Part shown: positions 50,569 through 63,392 of the stretch, piece by piece
Position numbering within the stretch: position 1 is the stretch's first letter
Layout of the letters: each line of letters begins with the position of its first letter
From: Diaporthe sp. PMI_573
Taxonomy: Eukaryota; Ascomycota; Sordariomycetes; Diaporthales; Diaporthaceae
Assembly: GCA_021399435.1 (NCBI GenBank)
Contig: JAJTUP010000015.1
Span: 1,178,001 to 1,242,000, forward strand
Length of the DNA stretch: 64,000 nucleotides
Direction of reading: 5' to 3'
Translations under genes and position numbers: made by a program
The notes under the pieces: generated by a model
The model's input: only the letters and a program-made list of their open reading frames with translations
Database searches by the model: none
Told to the model about the DNA's origin: nothing

Positions 50569-53500
50569 ATGGCACCACAGCGGTTTCCCAGCCTGCGGTC
50601 TGGGAGTACTAGGAAGCCCAGGACCGAGACGGCCATCACAACTGGCCCGCACTACTACATTCCACAGGCTGCACCTGCATCTGCCCTGATTGCCCTGCCT
50701 TACGAGCAGACGGCCCAGGCCCAGCCCCCGATTCTCCTTCCTCCGCCTCGCAACCCCCTTCGAACCATCCGCCGCCCGACTGCCTCAACCGCCCAGCTCC
50801 CTTCCTCACCTGCGGCGCCAGAAACCACAACCACAACCACAAACACCCCAGACCTGCACGTCTTGCCTCCGCCTGTCCCTGCTCGGGAGCAGCGTCAGGA
50901 ACAGGCTGACATTGAGCGTCCGCGCCTGCACCTGCGCCTGCACCTGCCTGTGCATCCCGCCGTCCGGCGCCAGTCCCAGAGCAGTCACTCGCCTGCATCC
51001 TCAACCTCAACCACTGCCTCAACCGTAGCATCCTCCATCTGCGCCGACTGGAGACGGGACTCGCTCTTGGGCAACCTTTCATCTGCCTCGGCGACCCTGC
51101 ACGAGGAGGATGAAGAGGACGACGACGAAGACGCTTTTCGCTACGACCACCACGTCAAGCTTGATGTAGCAGACACTCCGTCTGTCTACTCCACCGACGA
51201 GCCCACCCCGGCCCCGTCCACTGATGAGCCCTGCAGCCCCCGGCACACTTCTCGCCCCTCATTCCAGAGCCGCTGGTCCGTCACCGATTCCGACACTTCG
51301 GAAATCGCCTCCATCAGCTATCAGAGGGACACTGCACCAAGGAGGCTCGTCAAGGGTCTCAGTCTCAAGCTGCCCCCGCCGCCCATGAAGCGACTGAGAA
51401 AGAAGAGCCTGAGCGACGGCGCGGTCGCACCCGCTCCTCCGCACTCTCCCCAGTCTCACCACTCAGGCCTGTCCCAGCCATCTCAAGCGCCCCGTTTGTC
51501 CCTCTCGCCTAAAGCCCCCGATTCGGTACGCGACAGTCGCCAAGAGATCCATCAATTTGACAGCCACATGCAATCTCCAAATCCGAGCGAACCCAGACCC
51601 CTATCTAAGCTCTCCCAGCCGCCGCCGCAAAATGATTTCCACCCCATCAACACAAGCATCCCCGAGGGCCGCTTCCTCGATGACATCGACAGCCTCAACT
51701 TCTCCAAGAGGGGAAGCATCTTGTTTGGAGGCAAGCGCGCCGTAAGCAACTCGAACCCTGCACCTGGCCCCTCCACGATGCAGATGTCCCCGGCGCGCGC
51801 GGCGCCCGCCCCTGTGCCCGCCGCCTCCCCGGCCGCCGGCGCCCCAGACTCCAAGCCCACCCTCGTCAGCCCACAGCCTACACCGAGGGACTCCGCGAGG
51901 AAGCTGTCATTGCCCAACATACGAGTCATGTCGGTAGATACAGAGAGGGAGTCACAAAAGGTGAGATCGCTCTATGAATCTGGCGACGTCGTCAATTGGC
52001 AAGATGGGGCTCCTGGGTCACCCTCTGGTGAGCCCTCCGGGTCTGGGGACCAGCTCCCGTCCGATGGAGAAGATATTGTCGCGTATGGTTTTCCTTCGGT
52101 GCTCCATTCTATGCATGATCAATGTGACCGCTAACATTCAACGTCTCACCCCCCGCAGAGAAAGAAGAAGGCGGCAAAGCGTCCGAGCTTTGTACCTCTG
52201 TCCCAATACGCTGCTGTCGGCCACTTCGCTGCCGTCGCCACAAGGTAACACTCGCCGGAGGGAGTATGAGCTTGCAGGCGGCATCGAGGACTGGGAAAAC
52301 GTCCAAGTGGACGACGTTGATCGCTACGGTTTCATACACTTTCAGAGACCAAAATCGCAACGGAGCATTCCGGCAGAAAGACATTCGCTACATTCTACGG
52401 TTGGGAGGCGCAACGGCCGAAATGTGTTGACTAAGAGGACCGATGCCCATTCGTCGCCGCCCGGCCTGAGCCGGATACCCAGCAGGAAGGTGTCAGCCCG
52501 GTCGCTAAACACGCAGACCTCGGGCGTCTCGACGTCGTCGAAATTCACCGTCAGATCGGGGATCCGAACTGCGGCAAACCTGCTCCCGCACAACCGAGAC
52601 AGGAAGATTATTGACGAGGCGGGCGAGATGCTCGGGCTCCCGCCCGGCTTGGTGGACATCGAAGAGGAACAAAAAAGTGAGCAGGCCATGAAAGAAGCCC
52701 ATGAGAGGGAGATCAAAAGAACCGAGAAGTGGAGGAAGATGGCCAAGACTGTCACCAAGGGCAGGGATAGCAAAGGCGTCATGTTTGCTGTGGAGGACAT
52801 AGCTAAGGTCAAGAGGAGCAAAGACAGCGAGCAACATTTCGAAATTCAAGGCACGGTGATCGAGTTCGATGTCAAGAGCCCGAAACTGATTGAAAGAACA
52901 TGGAAAGGCATACCAGACTGCTGGCGCGGAGCAGCGTGGTACTCTTTCCTCTCGGCCAGCGCCCACAATGCGAAATCAGACACCACGGAAGAGCAGCTCT
53001 TCGCCGAGTATCACCGCCTTCAGGACATGAGCTCCCCAGACGACACACAGATCGACCTGGACGTGCCCAGGACCATCAACAAGCACATAATGTTCCGCAA
53101 AAGGTATCGCGGTGGCCAGCGACTGCTTTTCCGCGTGCTGCACGCCATGTCCCTCTATTTCCCCGAGACCGGCTACGTCCAGGGCATGGCCGGACTTGCA
53201 GCGACAATGCTGTGCTATTACGACGAGGAGAGATGTTTTGTGATGCTTGCCCGGCTGTGGCAGTTCCGGGGCCTGGAGAGGCTTTACCAGCCCGGCTTCG
53301 CCGGCCTGATGTTGGCATTGAAGGATCTCGAGAACCACTGGCTGCATGGGAAAGCAGCAGCCCAGAAGCTGGTAAGTCTGAAGCAGTCCCGGTCCTGGCT
53401 CGCATGTCGCCGCTAACATTACCTGTCAAGAACGAGATGGGCATCGATCCCACGGCTTATGGAACACGGTGGTATCTGACGCTCTTCAACCTGTCAATAC

Positions 53501-53796
53501 CATTCGCGGCACAGCTACGAGTGTGGGACGTCTTCATGCTGCTAGGGGGCTCGTCGCCAGCCTCGGACCAGAGCGCGGCCAAGGAGAAGGAAGCAGAATC
53601 GACGTTTAACGGGCTGGAAATACTCCACGCGACCAGCGCTGCGCTCATTGATGGGCAAAAGGAGCTCATCATTGACGCGGATTTCGAGAACGTGATGAAA
53701 GCATTGACATCGGCCCAGCCGGTGAAAGACGAGGACAGGTTTATGAACGTGGTGCGGGCGGAGTGGAACACCCACCGGAAGAAAAGGAGAAGCTAG
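50569..53796 (+). CDS. TBC-domain Rab GTPase-activating protein
   Basis: Three exons: 50569-52082, 52158-53370, 53431-53796; 1030 aa. The first 600 residues are low-complexity Pro/Ser/Thr-rich with an acidic patch (EEDEEDDDEDAF). The TBC domain starts at GIPDCWRGAAWYSFLS. It contains the arginine finger in IDLDVPRT (about residue 802) and the glutamine finger in TGYVQGMAG (about residue 844), both needed for GTP hydrolysis on Rab proteins. Later motifs include YLTLFNLSIPFAAQLRVWD. The overall form resembles yeast Msb3/Gyp3-type GAPs acting in exocytosis and endocytosis, but the Rab target is not readable. The start of exon 2 is open in a second frame as well; see findings. Confidence 0.9.
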
Positions 53797-56700
53797 GAGC
53801 AATCCTTGGCATTGGGTAGCCTCTGGCAGGGGGGGGACGACACTGCGTCGTCGGTGGGAACTGGCTCTACAGCTATTTGGAGCGGTGCGTGGCGGAGCTG
53901 GACGGGGCAGCGTTAGGGGCAGGCTCGAGTCGGCCAGAGGGCTGCACATCGCTGCCTGTCGGGGCCTTGCCAGCTCCGTGTGATGCCGCCAGGTCTCTTT
54001 TGTCATAAGCAATCGTTGCTTCGTTTGGGGCGAGGCAGCAGGGAGAGCGTTGGCTATTCAGGGTGCATTTGATCAGGACTGTTCGTTATATACCCGCGAT
54101 GGCGACCACCGACATTCACCACCAAACCGATCTTCTCTTTCTGGGGCGGTGGGACGGACTTTGGTTATTTTCCCTTTTCTCGATATTCAGCACGGCATGA
54201 TACGCAATGTCGGGTGCACACAATAGTAATAGAAATCCTAATGACAACAGAGGTCCTTTCTCAGAGATGACAAGCCCCCCCCCCAAAAAAAAAGCTCGGT
54301 CTGTGTTGTTCCATTCTTGTAATAAGTGTCTGTCATGCCTGCTTGGTTCATTTGGAATCGGCCACGTGCCGAAGACGGGATGCTGAGAGATGGTCGGACG
54401 AAAGATGTCCACTAGCTGACGATTTGCATCACGGGCCGTCGAGAGTGTTCCGGCCGTTCCCAAGGGACCCGTGGGCGAAACACCCGAAGGAACTGTGGCT
54501 GAGGAAGGCCAGGCACATGCTGGTTGGCAGGTTTCAAGTCGGCTTGTTATTCTTTGGTTGGTGCTAGACTCTTTTGAGTCCCATGTGGTAGTTCCGTTGC
54601 CGTTCATGGATGGCGCCTGACGTGAATCCTGCCCGGCCCGGAGGTGGCGTGCCCAATCAGGAAACAGACAAGCCCACGGCCTCCCCGCCCCCGGTTCGGC
54701 TCGGGGCGGACCGGCCCGCTGCCTAGGACCCGGTGCCTCTGTGCACCGGGCGCAACTCGACCGACGCCCCCCCCCCCCGGGGGCCGTTTCTAGGTCATCA
54801 TTGTGAGTTGAAACTGGGCTGCTCTGGATCCGGTTCGAGACCTTGTTGCCAAGGTGAAGTGTAATTCTGGGTACTAGGACGTAGGGCTGGGGGTCGGTTG
54901 GCCGTCCCTGATCGGGTATGTTGAGTGAGAGCATGCGCACGGTCCGGCCACCATCCGCTCAGTCGCTCCCGCCCCGCCAAATTGAGGGCCGGGCAGGGAG
55001 AGGAGTCAGATTGCGGGCGGGTTACACAGTACAGCCGTGCGGGTGGCTACGTTCTCCCTCCCTCCCTCTCGTTGCCCCATCACGCTCAGACCATGGGGTA
55101 TGTTCTTGTCCCCGGCGTCTTGACCCGGAAAGGGGACCAAACACGAGAGCCGAGCCGCACCGCGAGTCTAAACGGCCCGGCTCAGCATTCACCCATGCCT
55201 CACCACGGCTCTTCTTCGCGGGCGGCCAAGGGCTCTGCCTATTTGGGTGGGGGCCTTGGGTGCGGAGGCGCTCGACGGTAACGCTTTTAGCTTTTCGTTG
55301 GTCCTGGGTCATAAATCGAAGAGCATCATCGTGGCACGTCATCAGGAAAAGCATAACGAAACGAGCCGGGCCCCCCCCGGGCTTGCCATCCCGTCTTTGG
55401 GGGCTGAATAGTGTACCACGATCGGAGGATCAGGCGCACGATGGAGCCTGATGCGGACGCGTCTGGGGCCATACCCAATCCTGACCTCATGGTCAGCAAT
55501 AACAACGCTATCAGAGTATCTGCCGGCGTTGAAACGGGCACAGACGTCCCCGCACGGGGCAACGGGTTGATTTCATGCAGGCATTTCCCACCCGGGCCCT
55601 CATTTCCTCCTTCGGATTGTTTTTCTGTCTTGTGTAACAATGGAGGGGGGGGGACCGGGCTCAAAGTCGCCGGATGACTTGCGAATTACCCACCCGTAAT
55701 AAATCGAAAACACTCGTGCTCAGCAGGCACCCGGTGAGGTGCAAGGATGCCTTCCCGGCCTTAGTTTATTAATCGCCCAAACAAGTGCGTGGGTTCTGTA
55801 TTGGGCACTGACACGTTCGCCCGAGCGAGGTTGTTGATGCTGACTTGCAAACTCTGAAAGATACATTGGGCGAGAGGGCCTTGGGGGCGGAGATCTGACC
55901 TTTTTTGAGTTTGTGTTGGCCGCGCGACTAATTCTTATTCACGCCCATACGCTACAACACGTCCACACTATTACCCCCTGAGACGCGACGTTCGCCCAAA
56001 GGTCGTAGTGGTAGCGCATTAGAGCTTGTCAAGCTTTCGCAGCGCACGGTGCCGAACAAGGACAAGAATAACCTGTACGGCGCCGAAAAAGAAACCGAAA
56101 GCGCGGCGAGCCATGCGCATCCCAGGCGCAGGGGCGTGATTGGCCCTGCGCGAGACAAAGCTTCTTCCTTGCCCAGCAACGGGGGGCATGAGCTTGTTGC
56201 CGGATCCGGAATCCCAACCAGACCAAGGGCGCATGTTGCCCTCAATCAGCTGATTTCCATGCCTGGTGTTAGCTACAGGAGCCGTTGGCCGGAAGCTTAC
56301 ATCAGCGGGAAAAGTTTGGCACGGACGTCTTTCCACATTGTCACCGTATATCTGCGTGGATCACAAAAAGAACTGGCTAATTATGTGGCCTTGGGCGCGC
56401 CTCGTTATTTCCGTGGGCCCAGCCCATGGTGCAAGCAAAGGCGCGCGCTTGTCCGAGTCTAGAAATGATGGTCACAACAGGAGTTTGCCGTTCGGTTTGA
56501 TAGTATATTGTGCAAGAAAAGCTTGAGCCTCGTGGTTGTGATAGCCACTTTGTTGTGATGTACAGTTCAGCCCACGCCGGGGGTATCTTAGGTACATGAG
56601 TACAGAAGAGGAGCTCCTCAGCAACAAGAGCTACCTCGCTCGACGTTGCCAGTCCATGATAACCGGGATGGCCGAGTTCATGCAGAGGGAGGACCGCCTT

Positions 56701-57446
56701 CCCAGCCTCTTTGTCGTCCGCGCCAAGACAGTCTGGCTCAGCTCGCTGTTTCCCATTGTTTTCGTCCTTTTTTCGTTTTCATTTTGCCTCTGTGTGCAAT
56801 TCTTTCGTAGCATCCTTGCTGTCCCCATGTATGCCTCCGCACTCTGTATATACAAGTAGAAGAGAAATTGGTCCAGTGCAGTACCCAAAATGTCGCTGAG
56901 TGAGAAGAAAGCGGAGAATCAAACCAAAGTTTACCATCCCTATGCCTCGCCAGTCATGGCCCGAAGTGAAGTTCCCTAAGAATGAAGTGTGTGAAGAGTA
57001 AAGGAGAATGGTTCAAGGTTGAAGGTGAAGAATGGCGAAAAAGAGCGAAACTGTCCTGTCCCTAATGTGTGCGACGCTCAAGTGGCGTGTGCAGAAGAAT
57101 CGAATAATATGAAGGATAACGGAGCGGCCGAACGGAGAGTTCGCATAAGCCAGCTGTAATGTTGGCTTCTCCGCAGAGTATCGCTCAGCTGGCGGGCAGG
57201 GGTTCGATGAAGATCGTCGGTCGCGCATCCTCAAATAGTCCACGAGAAATGAAGCCCCAGTCCCTCTGGCTGAGGAAGATTTCAAAATCCACCTTCGCCT
57301 GCTCAAAATTCACGCGGAAAGTGCCAGAGACTGGGTCTCTTCTGAATAGCAGCTTTCCTGCACTGCTCGAGTCACACACACGTTCAAATCCAGCGGTGCA
57401 CACTCTTCCTCGAGCCCCCCCCCCTTTTTTTTTTCCAAAAAGAAGA
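53797..57446. other. Convergent intergenic between the TBC gene and the P/Q-rich gene
   Basis: 3.65 kb. It contains 3' ends, a homopolymer C/G stretch at 54769-54783, and a minus-strand coding-like fragment at 57187-57403. The 274-codon minus-strand frame at 54116-54940 has no domain and includes that homopolymer, so it was not accepted. Confidence 0.4.
57187..57403 (-). pseudogene. Orphan coding-like fragment, unidentified
   Basis: A 72-codon open frame without an ATG. Its residues look protein-like (GKLLFRRDPVSGTFRVNFEQ, DFEIFLSQRDWGFISRGLFE) and it ends in a clean stop. It lies just downstream of the P/Q-rich gene on the same strand, with a homopolymer tract between. It may be the remnant of a lost gene, a last exon reached by an unseen splice, or chance. 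I do not recognise the family. Confidence 0.25.
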
Positions 57447-59110
57447 TCAAATTTCGTTCATTGTCTCGTTCCCGCGAAGTCGTGGGTCCTGCGCCTCCGA
57501 CTTTGTGCGTCCCTCGGACGAGTGCGGGGAGTTCTGTCGTGAGCCCTCTTTGCGTTGCTGACCTCGCGGTTCTGCCACTGGGGCAGACGGATAGTGGGCC
57601 GCTTGCGGCGGATGGTCATCTGAAGAAAGTAGGGATGAAACTGAATGCGCTGCGATACGCATATGCGTCGCTTGCGGTTGCGAATGTGAAGATGGCTCTG
57701 CCGATCCACCACCTCTCTCTGTTGCTGTACCGAGGCCCGAGGCAGTCATCGGCGACGTACCACGGGTCGATCCAATGGTCTCAGCCCGGCCACGTACTCT
57801 GTATGTCGACGCGTCGCTCCTCTGGCGCGAGTGGCCTCTTCTACGCCCTGGCGGAGGGTTCGAGATCGTCGAGCCCGTGCTGTGAGAGAACGGGGGAGAC
57901 CTGAATCTCTGTTGCGTATTCGGAGGAGGTGCAGCTGGCTGTGGCCCCGTCGCTTTCCGCTTACGTGGCGATTCCCCTACTGCTTGTTGCAAGCCACGTT
58001 AGTCCCCCGACTTTCTCTTTCCCCTTGTTAAGACCGATGTTTGGATTTGGACGCACCGGAAGGTGTTGCCGGCTGGTTGGAGCCGGACTGGCTAGCCTGG
58101 CTCGTCGGGGGTTGCCACATATGGAAGTATATCGACGGGGATTGCTGCGTTTCCTGCTGCTGCTGCTGCTGTTGCTGCGCCGAGGCGACCCCTGGGTGTG
58201 TCTGCGCTGCAGACGCGCCGCCTGAGCTTGGGAGCACGGTCGTGTTCAGACTGGATAGCCCGGGGCCCCCTCCAAGCGGACGGCTGCCAGAGCTAGGCAT
58301 GCTGTAGCCCCGAGCACGAGGCGAAGAGTTTGGGTGCGTCCCAACAAAGCTGCTATGAGCACCCTGGGCGGATCCAGGGGTGGATGGGACGCCGCCGGAG
58401 CCGGAATAGTGCCCATAGGCCTGCGCTTGGGAGTCACGGCGGTACTCTGGAGAAGCTGGGCCAGGCAGAAGATGTTGCGGAGGCCCACCTTGGGCCTGGG
58501 AGTACATGAATTGCTGAGCCCATTCCAGCGCTGCTGGCGGCAGGTTGCCGCCTCCCATACCAGCAAAAACGACTGGTACCAAGGGCGGTGGGACGCCACC
58601 CTGTAACGACGTTCGCAGAATGTCGTACTCGGTTCGCCGTTGCTCGAGACGAAGCCGTTCCTGGCTGGTCCTCTCCTCTTCTTGCTTCCTCTTGTCCTCT
58701 TCCGCTTTCGCAAGCAACCACGCTCGCATGGAGTCTTCCGAGCCCTGCCACCCTGGTGGCGGCGGGGGTAGTTGACCCAGATACTGGCCTTGCTGCTGAC
58801 CCTGGGATGGTGGAGGCGGAGGCGGAGGTGGACCCTGCCCGAGTGAAGATGCATGAGTTGGAGGAGGATGCGATGCAACCCCGGAAGGCAACGGCTGGCC
58901 GAGTCCCATCGCCGATGGAGGGGGCAAGCCGCGATGAGAGCCAGACATGAGTCGATCCGGCGGACTATGGCTTCGAGGAACAGCGGGCGTTGCTCTGTGT
59001 GAGGAATCCTGGTACATCAATGGAGGCGAGGGTCGGGATGTGCTGGGCGGCGTGGGTAAATCATGGATCGACCTGTAGCCGTAATGAACTGGCTGCTTGA
59101 TGGTGAGCAT
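57447..59110 (-). CDS. Conserved-looking P/Q-rich fungal protein of unknown function
   Basis: Two exons, 59110-58057 and 57976-57447 (80-nt intron, donor GTGCGT), 527 aa. It starts MLTIKQPVHYGYRSIHDLPT. A Pro-rich region with a run of eight Pro precedes a charged helical block at about residues 122-170 (WQGSEDSMRAWLLAKAEEDKRKQEEERTSQE in parts). Next comes PPPLVPVVFAGMGGGNLPPAALEWAQQFM, an eight-Gln run, then SPSIYFHMWQPPTSQ and a basic SPRKRKATGPQP, a likely nuclear signal. The tail is Ser/Arg/Gly-rich. The central block looks constrained while the flanks are low complexity. This pattern suits a nuclear regulatory or scaffold protein, but that is inference; I do not recognise a named domain. 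Confidence 0.8.
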
Positions 59111-62100
59111 CGTCGTCTACATGCGAGCGACTGAGCTAGTTACAGTGTGGTCGCGGGACAGGGTCAATGCCCGGGGACGAGAAGGAAACGATGGAACGGA
59201 AAACCTCACAAGGAGGAAAGAGGGCTGAGAAGAGAAAAAAAAGAATGGGACACCCGAGGCCAATGGCGAGGTGAGGATGTGTGGACAGGTGGAAGGAGAA
59301 GAAGGAAGTAGAATTAACCTTTTTGCAAGGAAGCTGGGAGTGGCGGCCAGCCTGGTAAAGAATGGTGAGGACGCAGGCGGGGCGTGTGGTGATGAAACGT
59401 CGAAATGAGCCAGCCCAGCCTCATTTGGACATTGCAACCGGGTGAGATATACTGCGTAGTAAGTACTGTCCAAAGAAGGGAAATGGTTGACCCAGTTGTC
59501 TGTTATTTTTCTCCCACAAGCCCAACGGGTCCAGACCCGTGCAAGGTGGAGTGAAGCCGCGTGTGGAGGACGGGGGAGGGGGGCCGACCCTTGTAGAGAT
59601 CTGCTGCCTTGCTTCGCTCCAGAAGAGGAGATTTGATGAGTCTCGAAGTCACTGGGCTGACAGGGTAGGCTACGGGAGGTAATGGCAGCGGATACTATTA
59701 GCCAAGGGTAAGGTGAGGAAATTAGACGTGGACCCGATGAACGAAGGACGACTTAGATTCGTTCCTGTCCAGTTTAGGCAAGTAACGGAGGGGAAGAGCA
59801 CAGCCGGTGGAGCAGACGAGACCTGTTGTTATTTCTTGTGGAAACAGTCTGTATCAGAAGAGATTGACGCCAGGGTTGGGTGAAGATCAAGCCTTGGAAG
59901 GCGATATCAGCCTTGGAAGTATCAGGGTTCTTGCGAATGAGACGAATTTAGCCTTGACCCGCAGTGCAGGACAGCAGAGCACTGGACCACGCGACATTGG
60001 ATGACCCAAGTAGCGATAGACGGGCCTCAGACGACAAGTGACAAGGCCGATACCACGGCAGAGGAAGTGTACGAGAGTACATGGAGAGGATGCGGCTTGC
60101 GTGCGAGTCTTGACTAGATCGGGCGGTATGCCCTGCCAGACCATGACAGCCACGCAAAAGTAGGGTACATTTGTGTCCCCAGCCATCCTCGAGCGGCAGG
60201 GGGACGGTGAGATGTGGGACGGGGAAATGTGAGGAGACGCGTGCTGACACCCAGCAGGGAGACAACAAGCAAGCTGTTAGCACAGGATGATGACCGACCG
60301 ACAGGCAGAGGATAGGGGAGGGAACTTTAGTGCGTGCTTGGGGAGCCGAGTAGAGCAGGAGGAGGAGCAGGGTCACGGCTGCTGTGGCGCGTGAGTTGCC
60401 TAAACGAGTTAAGGTTTCCCTTCCGACAGCTCGCAGAGAAACATCAATCTGTGCGAGATAGGTTCTCCCTGGTCCAGAACGCCTGCGCGTTGTGCTAGCT
60501 GTCGAGACGGACTTAACAGTGCTTTGCCATCCCGAAATTGTCCAGAAGCCCTGGGGGTTCTCGGGGTCCCCTGCGAGACATTTCCTGATTCTGGTGCTGT
60601 TTCCATTATCGCTTCCCCCTTCGTCCAATTCCCGGCAGGGAGATGAGGGAGGGCGGGGCGACAAGCTGGGGTGGGTTCTCTAGACGCAGGGTAGATCCCT
60701 AGACAAGCGAACGGCGAGATGGACCAATGTCGGCGAATGAGTCCGCCGGAAGGCGTTTAGACAGTCTCCATACATGCATTCGTGCTGTCCATAATTGCGG
60801 CCAGAACAGAAAAGCCCCCCGTGCGAACCACGTGTGCAGTACAGTATAGCACGGTATAGTAGAGCGAGCACAAACGCACACCAGCGTGGTAATTGCAAAG
60901 CGGGGCCTGACATCAGCTCCGTACGGCGAAGCCAAAGCTTAGCTGACAGATGCTGAGAGTCGACGATGCTGGGCGATATGCTGCCAGGAGGATGGACCGT
61001 GGAGGGAATGTACATTCTCGAATCGGAGACAAGCAAAGAAGCCAGGCGACATCATCTCAAAAACACTGTCGATCGCCTGCGAGAAGCTCGGATCAAGAAT
61101 GGCTGGCCCAGGCCGATGTCATGCTGGCAGGCTGGCAGCCTCGACGTGAGCCTGTGCTGTTGCTATGCATGCTTTGCCCGTGGGCGGGGTCCAGAGTTAG
61201 ACTTTCCGCCAAGCGCAGCGAGCTCCGTGGCGTCACATCCGTCAAGGTGGAGTGGGCAAGGACAGCTCTAGATTTGTGCTTGATCTGGCTCATCGGTATC
61301 ATTATGAGCTGAAAGGGAGGGGGAGTGGTGCTGATGGAGCACGGCCGGGCAAGCTGTTGTGTACACCTGCACGGAATACCTTCCCGGTAGAAATTGGTGC
61401 GGCGCAGGGCGTGTAATGCGGTAATGAGATGTGGGTCTGGGTCAGTGGCAGCACTCTGATTCCTGCATGTGATGGAGAGGGCCTGTAAAAAGGTACATTG
61501 TTTGGTATTGTCAGGGGAGAAGACAGCCTGGGCTGGCTGGTCGGCCGGCTGGCTGGCTGGCTGACTTGATAGATGCCACAATATTTCCACCACCGAACGA
61601 CAAGTGGTGTGATCCCTCCCGAGGGCTACACGGCCGGCAGAGGACTGTGAGAACCACTGGGCGCGGCGGTGGGGCATCTGGCCAAGATGATCTTGCGATC
61701 AGTCCGAAGTCGAGATGAATGTTTCCTCCGCGCCCGAGAAGGTGAAGTCCAAAGCCTGGGTCCAGGTCTGGATCTGGCGGCACGCGCCACCCAGGCTAGG
61801 CCAGCTCGAGGCAGTTTAGCTTGGGTGCTGCATGTAGCATTCTGGTATCCTGCTCAGTTGCAGGAAGAGGGAGCGTCGCAGCGCGGCTAGGCCAGGAAGG
61901 GCTGATTCTGAAACAGCGGATCGCGGTGGCAGACCCAACCAGAGCCGATGCCCACCTGGACTGGGCACTCAGGGCCAGGCATCAGAAAGTGCACGTCTTG
62001 TGGAGGTGGGTGTGGCTGAGGACCCGCGACATCTCCCGGATGCAGTATAGCACCGCGAGCCCCGTTGGCAGCTGTGCCCACTGTCCAGGTGGAAGACGTT

Positions 62101-62670
62101 GCTGAAATCAGGGTCGCTGCAACGGCCTGCGACAGCCACAAGGGGACGATGGCCACCGACGCGACATTACAGTACGTGACCACGCGGTGCCCTGCCATGC
62201 CCTGCCATGCCCTGCCACGTTCTGCCACGGGGCGGCGTTTGCCGTCCTGAACTTGTCCTGCTGGTGAGGCACTGCTGCTGCCGTCGGGGGTGCGGTCGGC
62301 GATGGTGGCAGCGGAGCGGCTGGCGGCTGGCATTTGGCGGCTGGGCAGGCAGGGTGGATGACAGAATGCCGATGCAGGCGAGATTGCACCGGGGAGGGGC
62401 ATTTTAATTACACTGATGCGCCCAGTGCAAGCAGGCGGTCGGGCTGGCGGGCTGGCGGGCTGGCAGGTTGGCCGCCAGAGTACTGCAGGACGCACATGCG
62501 ATGGCAGGACACTGCGAGGAGCAGACTGTCAACAGCTCGCACCAAGCCCGCCAACTCTGCAGGCCAGGGAAGAAGAGGTCGTGGCTGCTGATCCGATTGA
62601 TATCCACGGGCGCGACGAGCAGCAAGCCCAGGAATCATCAGCTCATGGTGCCTTAGCCCAGCAGGGTGCG

Positions 62671-62790
62671 TTACCTACCTAGGTACCTGGGTGGGCGTGG
62701 GTGCTGCTCCTGCCCGTACCGTGGCTGGACTGCCCACTACCTAGGTACCCAGGTACGTAGGAACCTACGCAGTAAGTAGGTAAGTACGTG
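62671..62790. repeat. TACCTACC/GGTACC-rich palindromic patch
   Basis: A cluster of short palindromes (CCTAGG, GGTACC, TACGTA) with TACC and GGTA repeats on both strands. Similar but simpler runs are at 31501-31530, 44664-44689 and 44833-44861, all intergenic. Confidence 0.7.
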
Positions 62791-63342
62791 GTTACACAGT
62801 ACGTGCGGTAGTCATCGAGAAGGAGCAGTCGGGGTGGTATTGTGAGGTGCATCACAGCACGGCCAAAGCAGGGGGGACCCTTCTAGCAGCTCCTGCCATT
62901 TCAGTGCTACCCTTGCGCTCCGCTCGTACTCCCTGAGGTACACTTACGGGGCACGGGTACGTACCTTTTGTGGCGGGGCGGGCAGTTGTGCTGTCAAGAC
63001 ATCTGGAGCGCGTGCCCCAGCCAGGCCCGCTGCTCATGATAAGGGCATCTCCGACCCTCGACAGCGACATGACATGCACAGGCGCTATGCTCTGGATGTG
63101 CACTAGACTAATATGGCATGTTCCGTCGAGGAGTCGGACAACCAAAAGGCCTCCACAGCACCACAGCCTGCCAGAGTCATTGTCAGTGTCGGTGCAGGCG
63201 CGCAAGTGGCCCCGGCCTCAGCGTCAATGGGACTGCCTAGGGCTGAGGACACCTCGCACCGCACGGTCCAGCAGAACCGCAGCGTGGGTAACTCGGGTGG
63301 GTCCGCGTGTTGACGGTCCAGGCTGACGACTGAAACCTTGCA

Positions 63343-63392
63343 CGGCTTGTACGGCTTGCGCGGCTTGCACGGCTTGCACGGCTTGCACGGCT
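63343..63392. repeat. 9-bp minisatellite (CGGCTTGCA unit)
   Basis: Five copies plus a partial one. The first two differ by one base each (GTA, GCG endings) and the rest are perfect. In gene-free DNA. Confidence 0.88.

Noticed and set aside
54116..54940. 274-codon minus-strand frame
   Set aside because: Runs through a C/G homopolymer and low-complexity sequence; no recognisable motif and it lies between two convergent 3' ends.
55995..56060. tRNA-like stretch (GGTCGTAGTGGTAGCGC resembling an A box)
   Set aside because: No matching T-arm or acceptor stem could be folded downstream.
61887..62495. 202-codon minus-strand frame
   Set aside because: Largely built from GGGCTGGC and CCCTGCCATG repeats; protein composition is Pro/Ala/Ser noise.
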